From Vibrio viridaestus (GTDB lineage Bacteria; Pseudomonadota; Gammaproteobacteria; Enterobacterales; Vibrionaceae), in the NCBI RefSeq assembly GCF_003856525.1, contig NZ_RJVQ01000008.1:62001-126000 (forward strand): a stretch of 64,000 nucleotides of DNA, read 5' to 3'. The notes under the pieces are model-generated. The model was not told the origin of the DNA. It made no database searches and worked only from the letters and a program-made list of their open reading frames with translations. The translations under genes were made by a program, and so were the position numbers. Below are positions 1 to 10,279 of the stretch, piece by piece. Each line of letters begins with the position of its first letter. The stretch's first letter is position 1.

Positions 1-717
<717 letters not shown>

Positions 718-1332
718 TTAGAGCTCTAAGAAGTTTTTGATTAACTGAGCTCCGGCTTTACTAGAGCGCTCTGGGTGAAACTGCACACCAAAATAATTGC
801 CGTTTTGCACTGCTGCGGTAAACGGGTTTCCATAATCACATTGAGCGATAGTGTAATCACCGACAGGCATAGCAAAGCTATGTACAAAGTAGAAGTATTC
901 GCCTTCTTCGATACCTTTAAATAATGGGTTTCCTGGAGCAGCGGATACGGTATTCCACCCCATGTGAGGCAATGGTAAATCACCCGTTTTCATCAAACGA
1001 ACTTCGCCATCACAAAGACCAAGACAATCCACTAATTCATTCGCTTTCTGCCCTTTCTCTTCCGAGAATTTACCCAAAAGCTGCATACCAAGACAGATAC
1101 CGAGTAACGGTTTCTCTACCTTTTTGACCAGTTCAATCAGGTTACGCTCACGTAGGTTCTTCATGGCTTCACTGGCCGTACCAACGCCCGGTAAGAATAA
1201 TTTATCAGCGCCAAGCACCACGTCGGGTTCTTTCGATACCACAACATCATAACCCAAGCGCTGGATAGCAAATTTAACAGAAGAGACATTCGCACAACCA
1301 GTATCGATAATTACGACTTTTTGATACGTCAT
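718..1332 (-). CDS. hisH: HisH, glutaminase subunit of imidazole glycerol phosphate synthase
   Basis: Class I glutamine amidotransferase that supplies ammonia to HisF in the fifth step of histidine synthesis. At 204 residues it is normal length. The catalytic triad is visible: nucleophile Cys80 in GICLGMQ, and His186 with Glu188 in QFHPERSS; the PGVG oxyanion-side loop is near residue 48. The ATG overlaps the hisB stop by one base (TAATG), which implies translational coupling. Its partner hisF should lie past hisA, outside the window. Confidence 0.97.
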   Translation of the reverse strand: MTYQKVVIIDTGCANVSSVKFAIQRLGYDVVVSKEPDVVLGADKLFLPGVGTASEAMKNLRERNLIELVKKVEKPLLGICLGMQLLGKFSEEKGQKANELVDCLGLCDGEVRLMKTGDLPLPHMGWNTVSAAPGNPLFKGIEEGEYFYFVHSFAMPVGDYTIAQCDYGNPFTAAVQNGNYFGVQFHPERSSKAGAQLIKNFLEL

Positions 1333-2405
1333 TACAATACTCCTTTACTGCTTGGTAACTCATTGCCTTCAACTTTAATCGCCTGACGCAATGTACGGCC
1401 AAAGGCTTTAAACAAGCTTTCAATGATGTGGTGATCATTAACACCAGTTGACGACAAGTGAAGCGTGCATGCCATTGTGTCAGTTAGAGAACGGAAAAAG
1501 TGGTAAACCATTTCAGTAGACAATTCTCCGACTTCAGCACGACTAAACTCAGCATCAAACTTGAAATAAGGTCTGCCTGAAATATCCAGCGCACACTGAG
1601 CTAAGCATTCATCCATTGGCAGGGTAAAACCAAATCGACCGATACCCCGTTTATCTCCGAGTGCTTCCTTAATTGCCTGACCTAAAGCAAGAGCGGTATC
1701 TTCAACCGTATGATGGTCATCAATATGAAGATCCCCATTTACCGAAAGTATCAGCTGGAACCCACCATGAGTCGCAATTTGGTCTAACATGTGGTCGAAG
1801 AAGCCAATACCGGTTTCAATCGAGTTACCACCTGTTTCATCGAGATTAACAACGACAGAAATATCGGTCTCTTTTGTTTTACGTTCGACCTTAGCTATAC
1901 GTGGCGTGGTGGTTAGCAACTTAACAATTGCAGGCCAAGATAAAGTTTCAGGATTATATTGAATGCCTTGTATGGCCATATTCTCGGCTAACTGCATGTC
2001 GGTAGCTCTATCACCGATTACCGCTGATTTTTGGAAATCAACTTTGCCCTGCTGAAGGTAGTCTTTTACGAGACCCAACTTAGGCTTGCGACAGGTGCAA
2101 TTATCTTTCTCGAAGTGAGGACAAATTAAAACATCATCGAATTTCACACCCTGCGATTCAAAAATCTCCATCATCATATTATGAGGTGCATCAAAATCGT
2201 CTTGTGGGTAACTATCCGTACCTAAACCATCTTGGTTCGTGACCATGACCAGTCGGTATCCAGCATCTTGCAAAGTTAACAAACTTGGAATAACAAAAGG
2301 TTCAAGTTTAAGCTTATCAAGACGGTCAACTTGAAAGTCAATCGGTGGTTCAACGATCAACGTACCATCGCGGTCTATAAATAAAATTTTCTGTTGCTTG
2401 CTCAC
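1332..2405 (-). CDS. hisB: HisB, bifunctional histidinol-phosphatase / IGP dehydratase
   Basis: Fused enzyme that catalyses imidazole glycerol phosphate dehydration and histidinol phosphate dephosphorylation. The N-terminal HAD phosphatase has the nucleophile pair Asp11/Asp13 in FIDRDGT and a Zn-binding Cys/His cluster near residues 93-107 (CPHF...CTCRKP). The C-terminal dehydratase, from about residue 165, has the metal-binding motifs [14 protein letters not shown] and NDHHIIE. At 357 residues it is the full enterobacterial/Vibrio fused form. The start is GTG at 2405. It sits 24 nt after hisC and overlaps hisH by one base. Confidence 0.97.
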   Translation of the reverse strand: MSKQQKILFIDRDGTLIVEPPIDFQVDRLDKLKLEPFVIPSLLTLQDAGYRLVMVTNQDGLGTDSYPQDDFDAPHNMMMEIFESQGVKFDDVLICPHFEKDNCTCRKPKLGLVKDYLQQGKVDFQKSAVIGDRATDMQLAENMAIQGIQYNPETLSWPAIVKLLTTTPRIAKVERKTKETDISVVVNLDETGGNSIETGIGFFDHMLDQIATHGGFQLILSVNGDLHIDDHHTVEDTALALGQAIKEALGDKRGIGRFGFTLPMDECLAQCALDISGRPYFKFDAEFSRAEVGELSTEMVYHFFRSLTDTMACTLHLSSTGVNDHHIIESLFKAFGRTLRQAIKVEGNELPSSKGVL

Positions 2406-2429
2406 GGAACAAATCCTTTTAATGAGTCG

Positions 2430-3473
2430 TTACGATTCGATGTAATTACGAAGAAAAGCCAGCGTTTTTTCGCACTCTTCTCGGCTACCAATACTGATGC
2501 GGATACAATCTTCAATAGGCGAATTACGCAAAATGATTCCGTTGTCCCAAGCGGCTTTGAAAGCTGCATCTCCCATAGGGAATTTAACCAGAAGATAATT
2601 GCCCCATCCATCAAAGACAGTGACATCCTTCAACATAGAGAGCCCGGCTTGTAGGTATGCTTTATTCGCATTGATATCCAATACCTGACGTTTTGCTCGT
2701 GCAAGTCCGGCTGGAGAAAGAGCATCAGAGGCAATAGCAGCGACTGGTTTTGGAATTGGGTATGGCGCAATCACTTTCATGAGCACACCAATGATCTCTG
2801 GATTTGCCAGAGTAAAACCACAGCGAAGTCCTGCTAACGCAAACGCTTTAGACAAGGTACGCAATATGGCTAAATTTGGATAAGTATCGATCAAATCAAC
2901 AACTGAAGACTCTGGCGAAAAATCGATATAAGCTTCATCGAGAACCACGATTGCTTTGTCTTTAGTTAACTTAAGAAGCGTTTCAATATCCTGACGGTCA
3001 ACTAAATTTCCCGTAGGGTTATTAGGACTGCAGACAAAAACGACTTTGACGTTGTCTAAGTTTTGTTTTATCGAATCTAAATCCAACTGCCATTCTGCGG
3101 TCAGAGGAACAGTTCGACGCTCAACACCAATCGTTTCTGCACTGATCGCGTACATTCCATAGGTCGGAGGGCAATATAAAATTGCATCTTCACCTGGCTC
3201 ACAGTAAGCACGAATCAATAGTTCGATACCTTCATCTGCACCGCGTGTCGCAATAACTTGCTCACTAGGCACATTGGCATATGAAGCATACGCAGAAATG
3301 AGTTCTTCAGGCTGACATTCTGGATAACGGTTTAATGAGTCCAGTGTTAAAGCATATTCGTTAGTATAAGGAGACTCGTTGGCATTCAACCAAATATCGC
3401 CTTTACCGCCGATACGACGCGCAGAAAGATAAGGAGTAAGCTGCTGCACTTGCTTTCTTGCTAGTTTTTCCAT
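2430..3473 (-). CDS. hisC: HisC, histidinol-phosphate aminotransferase
   Basis: PLP-dependent fold-type I aminotransferase converting imidazole acetol phosphate and glutamate to histidinol phosphate. It is 347 residues, the usual length. Visible residues are the N-terminal NANESP substrate segment near 30, CSPNNPTG near 148-155, Asp179 and Tyr182 in LDEAYIDF for the cofactor ring, and the Schiff-base Lys209 in LSKAFALAG. It starts 3 nt downstream of the hisD stop, inside the his operon. Confidence 0.97.
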   Translation of the reverse strand: MEKLARKQVQQLTPYLSARRIGGKGDIWLNANESPYTNEYALTLDSLNRYPECQPEELISAYASYANVPSEQVIATRGADEGIELLIRAYCEPGEDAILYCPPTYGMYAISAETIGVERRTVPLTAEWQLDLDSIKQNLDNVKVVFVCSPNNPTGNLVDRQDIETLLKLTKDKAIVVLDEAYIDFSPESSVVDLIDTYPNLAILRTLSKAFALAGLRCGFTLANPEIIGVLMKVIAPYPIPKPVAAIASDALSPAGLARAKRQVLDINANKAYLQAGLSMLKDVTVFDGWGNYLLVKFPMGDAAFKAAWDNGIILRNSPIEDCIRISIGSREECEKTLAFLRNYIES

Positions 3474-3476
3474 GAC

Positions 3477-4772
3477 TTATTTTCCTTGTGCCAGTTTTTC
3501 AACGCGAATCGTAACAGCTCGTTTGTGTGCATCGAGGCCTTCTGCCTCAGCCATTGTAACTACAGTCGGAGCCAATGCTTTTAACCCATCAGCACTCAAT
3601 TCCTGTACTGTCATTCGTTTACTAAAGTCAGCGAGTCCCAAACTCGAGTAGGTTCTGGTGTAACCGTAAGTAGGTAATACGTGGTTTGTACCTGACGCAT
3701 AGTCTCCTGCGGATTCTGGTGACCAATCTCCAAGGAAAATAGAACCTGCATTATCGAGTAAAGGCAGCAGCTCACGAGGATTACGGGTTTGAACGATTAA
3801 GTGCTCAGGACCATAGTAATTAGAAATCGAAACAGCCTGTGTAAGAGACTCAGCGACGATAATCAAACTCGAAGACAACGCTTTTTCTGCGATACCAGCA
3901 CGAGATAGCGTACTCAGCTGAGTTTTCACTTCTTCGGTGACTCGATCAGCAAGAACTGGTGACGGTGTCACTAAAACAACTTGAGAGTCTGGTCCATGCT
4001 CAGCCTGGCTTAGCAGATCAGCTGCGATAAAAGAAGGCTCTGCGCTCTCATCAGCAATCACCATCACTTCTGACGGGCCCGCTGGCATATCGATAGCCGC
4101 ACCACGAAAATCATTACTTACCTGACGCTTTGCTTCGGTTACATATGCATTACCAGGACCGAAAATCTTGTCTACTTTAGATACGGTTTTCGTGCCATAA
4201 GCCATTGCTGCAATAGCCTGTCCACCGCCGACATTATACACTTCATCGATATTACACAATTTCGCAACGTACAAGATTTCATCAGCTATAGGAGGTGGCG
4301 AGCAAAGAACAACTTTGCGACAGCCCGCAATTTGAGCTGGCACACCTAGCATCAAAACAGTTGAAGGTAACGGCGCACTTCCGCCCGGAATATACAGACC
4401 GACCGTATTAATCGGACGAGTGACTTGTTCACAAACCACCCCAGGCATTGTTTCTACTTTGAGCGGTTGTGGCTTTTGTGCTTTGTGAAACTTACTAATA
4501 TTTGCGTAAGCTTGTTCCAATGCCGCTTTCATATTGTCCGAAAGACGCTCGCAGGCAGCATCGATATCGTCACTAGAAACGCGAATAGACTTAGGGCTCG
4601 TTTTATCGAATTTAGCCGTCAGTTCTTTTAGCGCTTCATCGCCGCCGTTTTGAACTTGCTCTATGACTTGCGAAACAGCCGCTTTTATATTTGCACCTTC
4701 CGTGATGGCAGGACGCTCTAATATGGAAGATTGCTGCTCTTTACTCAAAGATTGCCATGCAACAGTTCTCAT
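3477..4772 (-). CDS. hisD: HisD, histidinol dehydrogenase
   Basis: Zn-dependent enzyme performing the last two NAD-linked oxidations from histidinol to histidine. It is 431 residues, full length for the family. Recognisable segments are the YIPGG substrate loop near residue 130, FGPGNAYV near 205, [11 protein letters not shown] near 230, and AEHGPDSQ near 260 that carries metal-binding residues. Near the C-terminal third it has GPEHL and SGTNHVLPT. It lies 4 nt after hisG and 3 nt before hisC. Confidence 0.97.
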   Translation of the reverse strand: MRTVAWQSLSKEQQSSILERPAITEGANIKAAVSQVIEQVQNGGDEALKELTAKFDKTSPKSIRVSSDDIDAACERLSDNMKAALEQAYANISKFHKAQKPQPLKVETMPGVVCEQVTRPINTVGLYIPGGSAPLPSTVLMLGVPAQIAGCRKVVLCSPPPIADEILYVAKLCNIDEVYNVGGGQAIAAMAYGTKTVSKVDKIFGPGNAYVTEAKRQVSNDFRGAAIDMPAGPSEVMVIADESAEPSFIAADLLSQAEHGPDSQVVLVTPSPVLADRVTEEVKTQLSTLSRAGIAEKALSSSLIIVAESLTQAVSISNYYGPEHLIVQTRNPRELLPLLDNAGSIFLGDWSPESAGDYASGTNHVLPTYGYTRTYSSLGLADFSKRMTVQELSADGLKALAPTVVTMAEAEGLDAHKRAVTIRVEKLAQGK

Positions 4773-4776
4773 TATC

Positions 4777-5673
4777 TTACTCCATCATTTTTTCAATTGG
4801 CAGAACAAGAATGGAGCTCGCACCTAGTGCCTTAAGTTGTTCCATTGTTTCCCAGAATAAATTCTCTGAGCTCACCAAGTGAACAGCCATACGGGATTTA
4901 TCGGCTGATAATGGAAGTACAGTTGGATCTTCTGCACCAGGAAGCAGTGCTTTGATTTCTTGCAACTTTTCTACTGGAGCGTGCAGCATAATATATTTAG
5001 ATTCTTTTGCTTGCTGTACACCATTCATACGAGTTAGCAAACGATCGATTAATGACGCTTTGTCTGAAGAAAACTCACCAGAACGTTGGATTAGAGTCGC
5101 TTTGGACTCAAAAATAACTTCGGCTTCTTTTAAGCCATTCGCTTCAAGAGTTGCACCTGTTGATACAAGGTCAGCAATCGCGTCAGCTAATCCAGCACGT
5201 GGAGCAACTTCTACAGAACCAGTCAGCATACACGTACTAAATGGGATATCATTTCTATCCATGTACGCTTTGAGTAATTGAGGATAAGTAGTGGCAATTC
5301 GTTTGCCGACTAAATCTTGTGGGCCGTTGTACTGTTCGTCTTTATTAATTGCGATAGATAAGCGACAACCACCAAAATCCATGCGACGTAGCGTAACAAA
5401 TGCGGATGGGTCTCCTGCAGCTTCTCGGTCTAGTCTTTCTTCTTCTAATACGTTTTCACCAACAAAACCTAAATCGACAACACCATCCATGATGAGACCT
5501 GGAATATCATCATCACGTACAAGCAGCAGGTCAATTGGCATATTCATTGAGTGAACAACTAAACGTTCACCCATAATATTGAACTTAACCCCACATTGCT
5601 TGAGCAAAGCCATACATTCTTTACTTAGGCGACCTTTTTTCTGAATTGCGATTCTTAGTCGTTGTGCTTGCAT
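4777..5673 (-). CDS. hisG: HisG, ATP phosphoribosyltransferase
   Basis: First and feedback-inhibited enzyme of histidine synthesis; it condenses ATP with PRPP. At 298 residues it is the long form that carries its own C-terminal ACT-like regulatory domain (roughly residues 225-298), so no HisZ partner is needed. The N-terminus QKKGRLS and the [16 protein letters not shown] segment, which contains the PRPP-binding loop, are typical. The ATG at 5673 is preceded by AAGGAATA. It is the first structural gene of the operon, about 160 nt after the leader peptide. Confidence 0.97.
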   Translation of the reverse strand: MQAQRLRIAIQKKGRLSKECMALLKQCGVKFNIMGERLVVHSMNMPIDLLLVRDDDIPGLIMDGVVDLGFVGENVLEEERLDREAAGDPSAFVTLRRMDFGGCRLSIAINKDEQYNGPQDLVGKRIATTYPQLLKAYMDRNDIPFSTCMLTGSVEVAPRAGLADAIADLVSTGATLEANGLKEAEVIFESKATLIQRSGEFSSDKASLIDRLLTRMNGVQQAKESKYIMLHAPVEKLQEIKALLPGAEDPTVLPLSADKSRMAVHLVSSENLFWETMEQLKALGASSILVLPIEKMME

Positions 5674-5720
5674 TACATTATTCCTTGTATTCTTTAACTT
5701 ATTTCGTTTTGTTAGGCGAA

Positions 5721-5759
5721 AAAGAAAAAACCCTCGGGAGGTATGCTCCCGAGGGTTTT
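5721..5759 (-). terminator. his operon attenuator terminator
   Basis: A perfect 14-bp stem (AAAACCCTCGGGAG with CTCCCGAGGGTTTT, 5-nt loop at 5741-5745) is followed on the minus strand by a T-rich run read from 5730 to 5721. It sits between the leader peptide and hisG, as a transcription attenuator should. The segment 5775-5830 would hold the competing antiterminator arms; I did not fold it. Confidence 0.9.
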
Positions 5760-5833
5760 AACAAAAATCTTTAGATGTTAACCTCCGAGAGAATCCTGTC
5801 TCCCGGGTACGCGCTCATCTCCCCGAAAGACGA

Positions 5834-5878
5834 TTAGGGATGATGGTGATGATGAAGGTTAGTTTCAAAAAAGCGCAT
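5834..5878 (-). CDS. hisL: his operon leader peptide
   Basis: A 14-codon ORF reading MRFFETNLHHHHHP. Five consecutive His codons (positions 5840-5854) form the ribosome-stalling run that senses charged tRNA-His. When the ribosome stalls here an antiterminator forms and hisG onwards is transcribed; otherwise the hairpin at 5727-5759 terminates. The position about 160 nt upstream of hisG, same strand, and the following attenuator make the assignment firm. The run is shorter than the seven His codons of the Escherichia coli leader. Confidence 0.93.
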   Translation of the reverse strand: MRFFETNLHHHHHP

Positions 5879-5910
5879 ACTGGTTTTACTCAATTCGTTG
5901 TGTTGATGTC

Positions 5911-5939
5911 ACCTTAACCAAGCTGTGCTTAGATTTCAA
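5911..5939 (-). promoter_or_regulatory. Candidate his operon promoter
   Basis: On the minus strand TTGAAA (5939-5934) and TAAGGT (5916-5911) are separated by 17 nt, which would start transcription about 25-30 nt before the leader peptide ATG at 5878. The -35 is good and the -10 is weak, so this is a moderate prediction from position and spacing only. Confidence 0.45.
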
Positions 5940-5990
5940 GCTTTAAATGACTTTTTCTTTAAACATTTGTCATTTTGTATAATACAAATA

Positions 5991-6014
5991 AAAAAGAGAG
6001 GCATGGCCTCTCTT
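5991..6014 (-). terminator. Terminator of the NhaC-type antiporter gene
   Basis: A 9-bp stem (AAGAGAGGC with GCCTCTCTT, 3-nt loop) is followed on the minus strand by a T run. It lies 24 nt after the antiporter stop codon and upstream of the candidate his promoter, separating the two units. Confidence 0.88.
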
Positions 6015-6037
6015 ATAACGTCTTAAATTACAGTGTA

Positions 6038-7618
6038 TTAAGCAATTTCCATGCTCAGTTCTTTGCTCTTTGCGAGTTTTGACATAGCAAAGCAAACAAC
6101 GACGAACGCAACTGAAGCAGCAGAGAAAGATACAAGTATCGAATCAGTCAGACCTAGGACAATGTAACCAACGGCCGATACAAGAGCGACGGCGATGGCA
6201 TAGGGAAGCTGTGTCGAGACATGGTCAATGTGATGGCAGCGAGCCCCAGTTGATGACAAGATAGTTGTATCAGAAATAGGCGAGCAGTGATCACCAAACA
6301 CAGACCCAGCCAAAACAGCACCCAGCATAGGCAACATTAATGCGATGTCTGTAGAACCCGCGATATCACCTGCAATAGGTAGCATTATACCAAATGTGCC
6401 CCATGACGTCCCAGTAGCAAATGCCATAAGGCCAGATAGTATAAACAGTAATACCGGAAGCCAATGAACGTTAATATGACTACTCTGCACTAAAGAAGCC
6501 AGATAAGCCCCGGTCTTTATGTCTTTAATCACAGCACCAATAGACCAGGCAAAAACTAAAATAAGAATCGCACCAAACATCGATCTAGCGCCAAGCCACA
6601 ATGCAGAACTTGCACGTGTAATGGATATACCTTGTCTGAAAACAGCTACAAGTGCTGAAATTACACCCGCGATACCACCATAGATCAGAGATGTACCGAC
6701 ATCCGTATTCTCAAACGCACCAAGTACACTAAAAGGCTTACCTTCTGACGATAGAGATTCGTTTCCGGTGTAGAGCATAGAACATACGGTCGCTATGATT
6801 AGAATAATGATAGGTAGAATAAGATCAGAGACTCGTCCGGTGCTGCTCTCTTGGATATCCAATTCATCCATCAGATCGGATGCTGAGTTATCACTATCTT
6901 GATGAGACATGTCATTTTCATGTTTTCTCATCACACCAATATCGAGTTTAAAAATTATAACTGCAAACACCATCAATAGAGCAAATATCGCATAGAAATT
7001 CATAGGAATTAGACGAACGTAAGCACCAAGCGGGCTATATTCGGTGATCCCATGAGACACCAATATTCCGCCAACGATGGTCATTATATATGCCCCCCAA
7101 CTTGAGGCTGGCATAATAACGCACATAGGTGCAGCAGTAGAATCTAGGATATAAGCAAGTTTTGAACGAGAAACGTCAAAACGATCCGTGACAGGACGAG
7201 CAATGGAGCCAACAGCCAGACTATTAAAATAGTCATCTACAAAAATGAATACTCCAAGGAATGCCGCTAGAAGTTGTGAACCAACTTTACCTTTAACCTT
7301 ACTTTGTGCCCAATCAGCGAATGCTCTTGTGCCACCTGATAGCGTTAAAACGGCTGTCATCATGCCTAACAGTATAAGAAAAGCGACAATACTCATATTC
7401 CAGCTATTTATACTGCCATCATCAATAACAATCGCAACTACTTGATCTTTAATATAAACGGCACTTTTCATTAAAGAATAGTCGGTTAATAATAATGCAC
7501 CAAGTACAATACCGACCCCGAGAGATAATAATACTTTGCGCGTAAAAATTGCCATACTGAGCGCAATTACCGCCGGTATTACCGAAACAAATGAGGAACT
7601 TAAATCAATTAAAATCAT
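6038..7618 (-). CDS. NhaC-family Na+/H+ antiporter-like membrane protein
   Basis: Inner-membrane protein of the NhaC superfamily, presumably a Na+/H+ exchanger or a related organic-ion antiporter. About 11-12 hydrophobic segments span its roughly 526 residues, with a hydrophilic insert at about 230-260 (rich in Asp, Ser and Glu). Family-typical motifs include VFIFVDDYFNSL near 130, STAAPMCVIMPASSWGAY near 165-180, GTSWGTFGIMLPIA near 405 and FGDHCSPISDTT near 445. I prefer the ATG at 7618; a TTG at 7627 would add three residues, and neither has a strong ribosome binding site. The true substrate is not evident: Na+/H+, malate/lactate and similar exchangers share this fold. It has its own terminator and no operon partner. 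Confidence 0.85.
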   Translation of the reverse strand: MILIDLSSSFVSVIPAVIALSMAIFTRKVLLSLGVGIVLGALLLTDYSLMKSAVYIKDQVVAIVIDDGSINSWNMSIVAFLILLGMMTAVLTLSGGTRAFADWAQSKVKGKVGSQLLAAFLGVFIFVDDYFNSLAVGSIARPVTDRFDVSRSKLAYILDSTAAPMCVIMPASSWGAYIMTIVGGILVSHGITEYSPLGAYVRLIPMNFYAIFALLMVFAVIIFKLDIGVMRKHENDMSHQDSDNSASDLMDELDIQESSTGRVSDLILPIIILIIATVCSMLYTGNESLSSEGKPFSVLGAFENTDVGTSLIYGGIAGVISALVAVFRQGISITRASSALWLGARSMFGAILILVFAWSIGAVIKDIKTGAYLASLVQSSHINVHWLPVLLFILSGLMAFATGTSWGTFGIMLPIAGDIAGSTDIALMLPMLGAVLAGSVFGDHCSPISDTTILSSTGARCHHIDHVSTQLPYAIAVALVSAVGYIVLGLTDSILVSFSAASVAFVVVCFAMSKLAKSKELSMEIA

Positions 7619-8257
7619 GATCTTCAATCACCAATTATAAATATGGGAAGAGATCTACTGCAGAACATTACAACTCAAGCTGTTTGCAATTGTTGAACCA
7701 AGTGAAAGGGAAGTGAACACTCCACCCAACCCACAGTAGCGCTCCATAGTTTTATTCACATTTTGACTATGGCAGTGTTGTTCCTATTCGAAAACAACCC
7801 CAGCAAATTGCATTAGATATACAGTTTACTTCGGCAAAATAACCTTTCTTTACAGATCAACGGCATCACCCTACCTGTAATTACTCATTTAAATTGCACC
7901 TCTACATAAGGTGTCTGTTAACAAGTAATATGATTTCATATTAATAGAAAACACCAACACCTAAGCTAGGAGCGCGCTATTTTAATGGCAAAAATCATTT
8001 TTTCAACATTATTAACCACTAAATTTACATTAATCAGTATTAAAATCCATTTAAAATCACATAGAGTGAATAAAAATTCATTTACTACTCTTATTTAAGA
8101 GAAATCATTAAATCTATTTATAATTAGTGACAAATATTTACCAATAATTAACCTTTCTCTGGTTTTTGATATATTATTTATTTGCTCTGTATTGTAATAT
8201 ATGCGGTACAGATTTATTCTTATAACGTATTTATATTCTTATTAGTAGGAACTTGTG
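7619..8257. other. Long AT-rich intergenic region upstream of hns
   Basis: About 640 nt separates the divergent antiporter and hns genes. The segment from about 7900 to 8250 is very AT-rich, with many A/T tracts. I see no convincing gene in it. It must contain both divergent promoters and is a likely site for H-NS autoregulation, but I cannot choose specific -35/-10 boxes with confidence. Confidence 0.6.
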
Positions 8258-8665
8258 ATGTCTGAACTAACTAAAACATTATTAAACATTCGTAGCCTAC
8301 GTGCTTATGCGCGCGACTTAACTCTTCCACAATTAGAAGAAGCTTTAGAAAAATTAACTCTTGTTGTAGAAGAAAGAAAAGAAATTGAAGAACAAGAGCA
8401 AGCAGAACGTGCAGCTCAAGAAGAAAAACTTGCTGCAATTGCAAATCAAATAGCAAAAGACGGTATTGATGTTGACGCGTTAATCTCTGCTTTATCTGGT
8501 GAAGTAAAAACAAAAACGAAAAGCAAAAGAAAACCTCGCCCAGCGAAATATAAATATATCGATGATAACGGCGAAGAAAAAACTTGGACTGGCCAAGGCC
8601 GTACTCCTTCAGTAATCCAGAAAGCTCTGGACGAAGGAAAAAGTATTGAAGATTTTGCAATCTAA
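8258..8665 (+). CDS. hns: H-NS family nucleoid-associated transcriptional silencer
   Basis: Histone-like protein that binds curved AT-rich DNA and silences genes, including horizontally acquired ones. The 135-residue product has an N-terminal oligomerisation region that is strongly helical and Glu-rich (about residues 1-65), a basic linker (KTKTKSKRKPRP near 84-95), and a C-terminal DNA-binding domain carrying the core TWTGQGRTP, which contains the minor-groove QGR hook. The ATG at 8258 is chosen over the adjacent in-frame GTG at 8255 because AGTAGGAAC gives normal spacing. It is monocistronic with a strong terminator. Confidence 0.95.
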   Translation: MSELTKTLLNIRSLRAYARDLTLPQLEEALEKLTLVVEERKEIEEQEQAERAAQEEKLAAIANQIAKDGIDVDALISALSGEVKTKTKSKRKPRPAKYKYIDDNGEEKTWTGQGRTPSVIQKALDEGKSIEDFAI

Positions 8666-8690
8666 ATAACGATGCTAAATGACGCATTTA

Positions 8691-8718
8691 AAAAAGAGGC
8701 TCTTAAGAGCCTCTTTTT
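8691..8718. terminator. Bidirectional terminator between hns and gsk
   Basis: A perfect palindrome, AAAAAGAGGCTC-TTAA-GAGCCTCTTTTT, with a 12-bp stem and 4-nt loop, flanked by T runs on both strands. It ends both convergent genes; the gsk stop codon begins one base beyond it. Confidence 0.92.
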
Positions 8719-10023
8719 TTATCTGTCCCAATAAGATTCTTCTAAGCAATCTTCACGTTCTGGCAACCCTCTAGATAAGCGAGGAGAATGTTGAGATAAC
8801 ACTTCAAAACTCGCTCGGTTTGCATATTTACAAACCTGAGAAAAAGAGGAATAGGTCAAACATTCATAGTCATGTTTTCTAGAGTTAGGAACGTTGACTT
8901 TATGAAAACCATTCGCGGCCATATCATGAAGAATAGCGGCTAGAGCGGCATCCCCAGCCCCATTGGTATTTTTAATCTTTTCAGGACCACCCATATAAGG
9001 AGAAATATGAGAATACACTCTCATGGGGTCATCACATTTATTTTTACGCATTGGACGGCTAAATTCATATTGGTTAAATTCAGCTATTGAACCAGGCAAT
9101 AAAGGTCTATTTGTCTCTCTTTTCGCAGAGTCATCGGTATATCCAGCCATAAACAAACCAATCGGTCCGGCTGTGCACAATACCAAGTCAACCCAATCCA
9201 AAACTTTATTTGCCGCAAGTAACGGGTCTGAAATTCCCGTTAATGATTCGCCTTCTTCCTCATTCATCGCAACCACTGTCACATGATCTCGAATAAATGT
9301 TTGCCAAAAAGAAACATTGTTTTCAATTACATATTTAGTACCGAGAGTTAATACTATTGGTACTTCATATTTCTTCGCGTATTCAATTGCCTTCATTGCT
9401 GATTCTGGCATAGGATCGCCATCTTTACATCGTAATAAATAAGCGCTTAAAACTAGTGCAGAAGCATTTTTAAAAATAGATTCAGGAATACTTTCAGGGA
9501 AAAGTCGATTCATTTTCCCTTCATTAATAGCAAACGTTCGTTCCCCATTATCTGAAATTAATGCAAAACATCGACCTATTGGTCCATCAACACCTTGCAG
9601 ATAATTTAAATCAACTCGACTCGAAGTATTTGATAAATATTGATATCCATAGCTACCAATCCGTATATTCTCACTCATTACACCCAATAATGTTGATCGT
9701 GAGTCAGCGAGTACGGAATAATTATGCAGAGTATTTCCAATCGTACCACCAGCAAATTGGTCAGTGATCAGATTTTGCTCAACTAATTCGCAATAAAGAG
9801 CTTCGGCTCTCTCATCATCTATAACCAAAGAGTGGCCAACACTGAGATTATATTTCTCAATTATCTCGTTGGGTACTTTTGCTTCAATATCAACGAGAAC
9901 CTGATCGATGCCAATAACGTGAGTAAAGGTTAACTCATGCTCTGGAGCATTGGGCACTATGAGTGGGTCTCTCTCATTAACGGGGAAATAATGTTTAGAT
10001 TTTCTCTGACCAGGAAATTTCAT
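8719..10023 (-). CDS. gsk: Inosine-guanosine kinase
   Basis: PfkB/ribokinase-family kinase that phosphorylates inosine and guanosine to IMP and GMP in purine salvage. It is 434 residues, the length of the gammaproteobacterial Gsk group, with an N-terminal segment ending FPGQRKSKHYFPVN. The signature NTNGAGDAALAAI near residue 345 holds the catalytic Asp and anion-hole Gly residues. The ATG at 10023 is the only sensible start. A PurR-like palindrome lies about 75-90 nt upstream (separate entry). Confidence 0.93.
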   Translation of the reverse strand: MKFPGQRKSKHYFPVNERDPLIVPNAPEHELTFTHVIGIDQVLVDIEAKVPNEIIEKYNLSVGHSLVIDDERAEALYCELVEQNLITDQFAGGTIGNTLHNYSVLADSRSTLLGVMSENIRIGSYGYQYLSNTSSRVDLNYLQGVDGPIGRCFALISDNGERTFAINEGKMNRLFPESIPESIFKNASALVLSAYLLRCKDGDPMPESAMKAIEYAKKYEVPIVLTLGTKYVIENNVSFWQTFIRDHVTVVAMNEEEGESLTGISDPLLAANKVLDWVDLVLCTAGPIGLFMAGYTDDSAKRETNRPLLPGSIAEFNQYEFSRPMRKNKCDDPMRVYSHISPYMGGPEKIKNTNGAGDAALAAILHDMAANGFHKVNVPNSRKHDYECLTYSSFSQVCKYANRASFEVLSQHSPRLSRGLPEREDCLEESYWDR

Positions 10024-10098
10024 GCGATTTAATAAAGCTCATTTAAGATTGATATAATTTTATAATGCACCTAAGAATGGCGCAATTCACCTTTCTAG

Positions 10099-10114
10099 AT
10101 GCAATCGATTACGT
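10099..10114 (-). promoter_or_regulatory. Candidate PurR box upstream of gsk
   Basis: The 16-mer ATGCAATCGATTACGT matches the classical PurR consensus ACGCAAACGTTTGCGT at 12 of 16 positions by my count, and the two central changes are symmetric (CAATCGATTA). Its position between gsk and mnmA, 76-91 nt from the gsk start, suits repression of a purine gene. Prediction only. Confidence 0.5.
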
Positions 10115-10279
10115 TAAAAATAAAGTGAATAATATGGTGAATATTGAGCACATGACGCTTTAGTTGTTTACATAACAGTCAACCAACTCTGGTCATTCAT
10201 CACTTAGCGCATTCTAACTCTGTCCCCTTCTAACTCTTTCTGATAAAATCTGCGCCACGTTTTTAAAGTGGTAAAGATT

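Noticed and set aside
8271-8687. 138-codon frame antisense to hns
   Set aside because: The Leu/Phe-rich product is the complement of a Lys/Glu-rich coding sequence; hns itself has clear family motifs.
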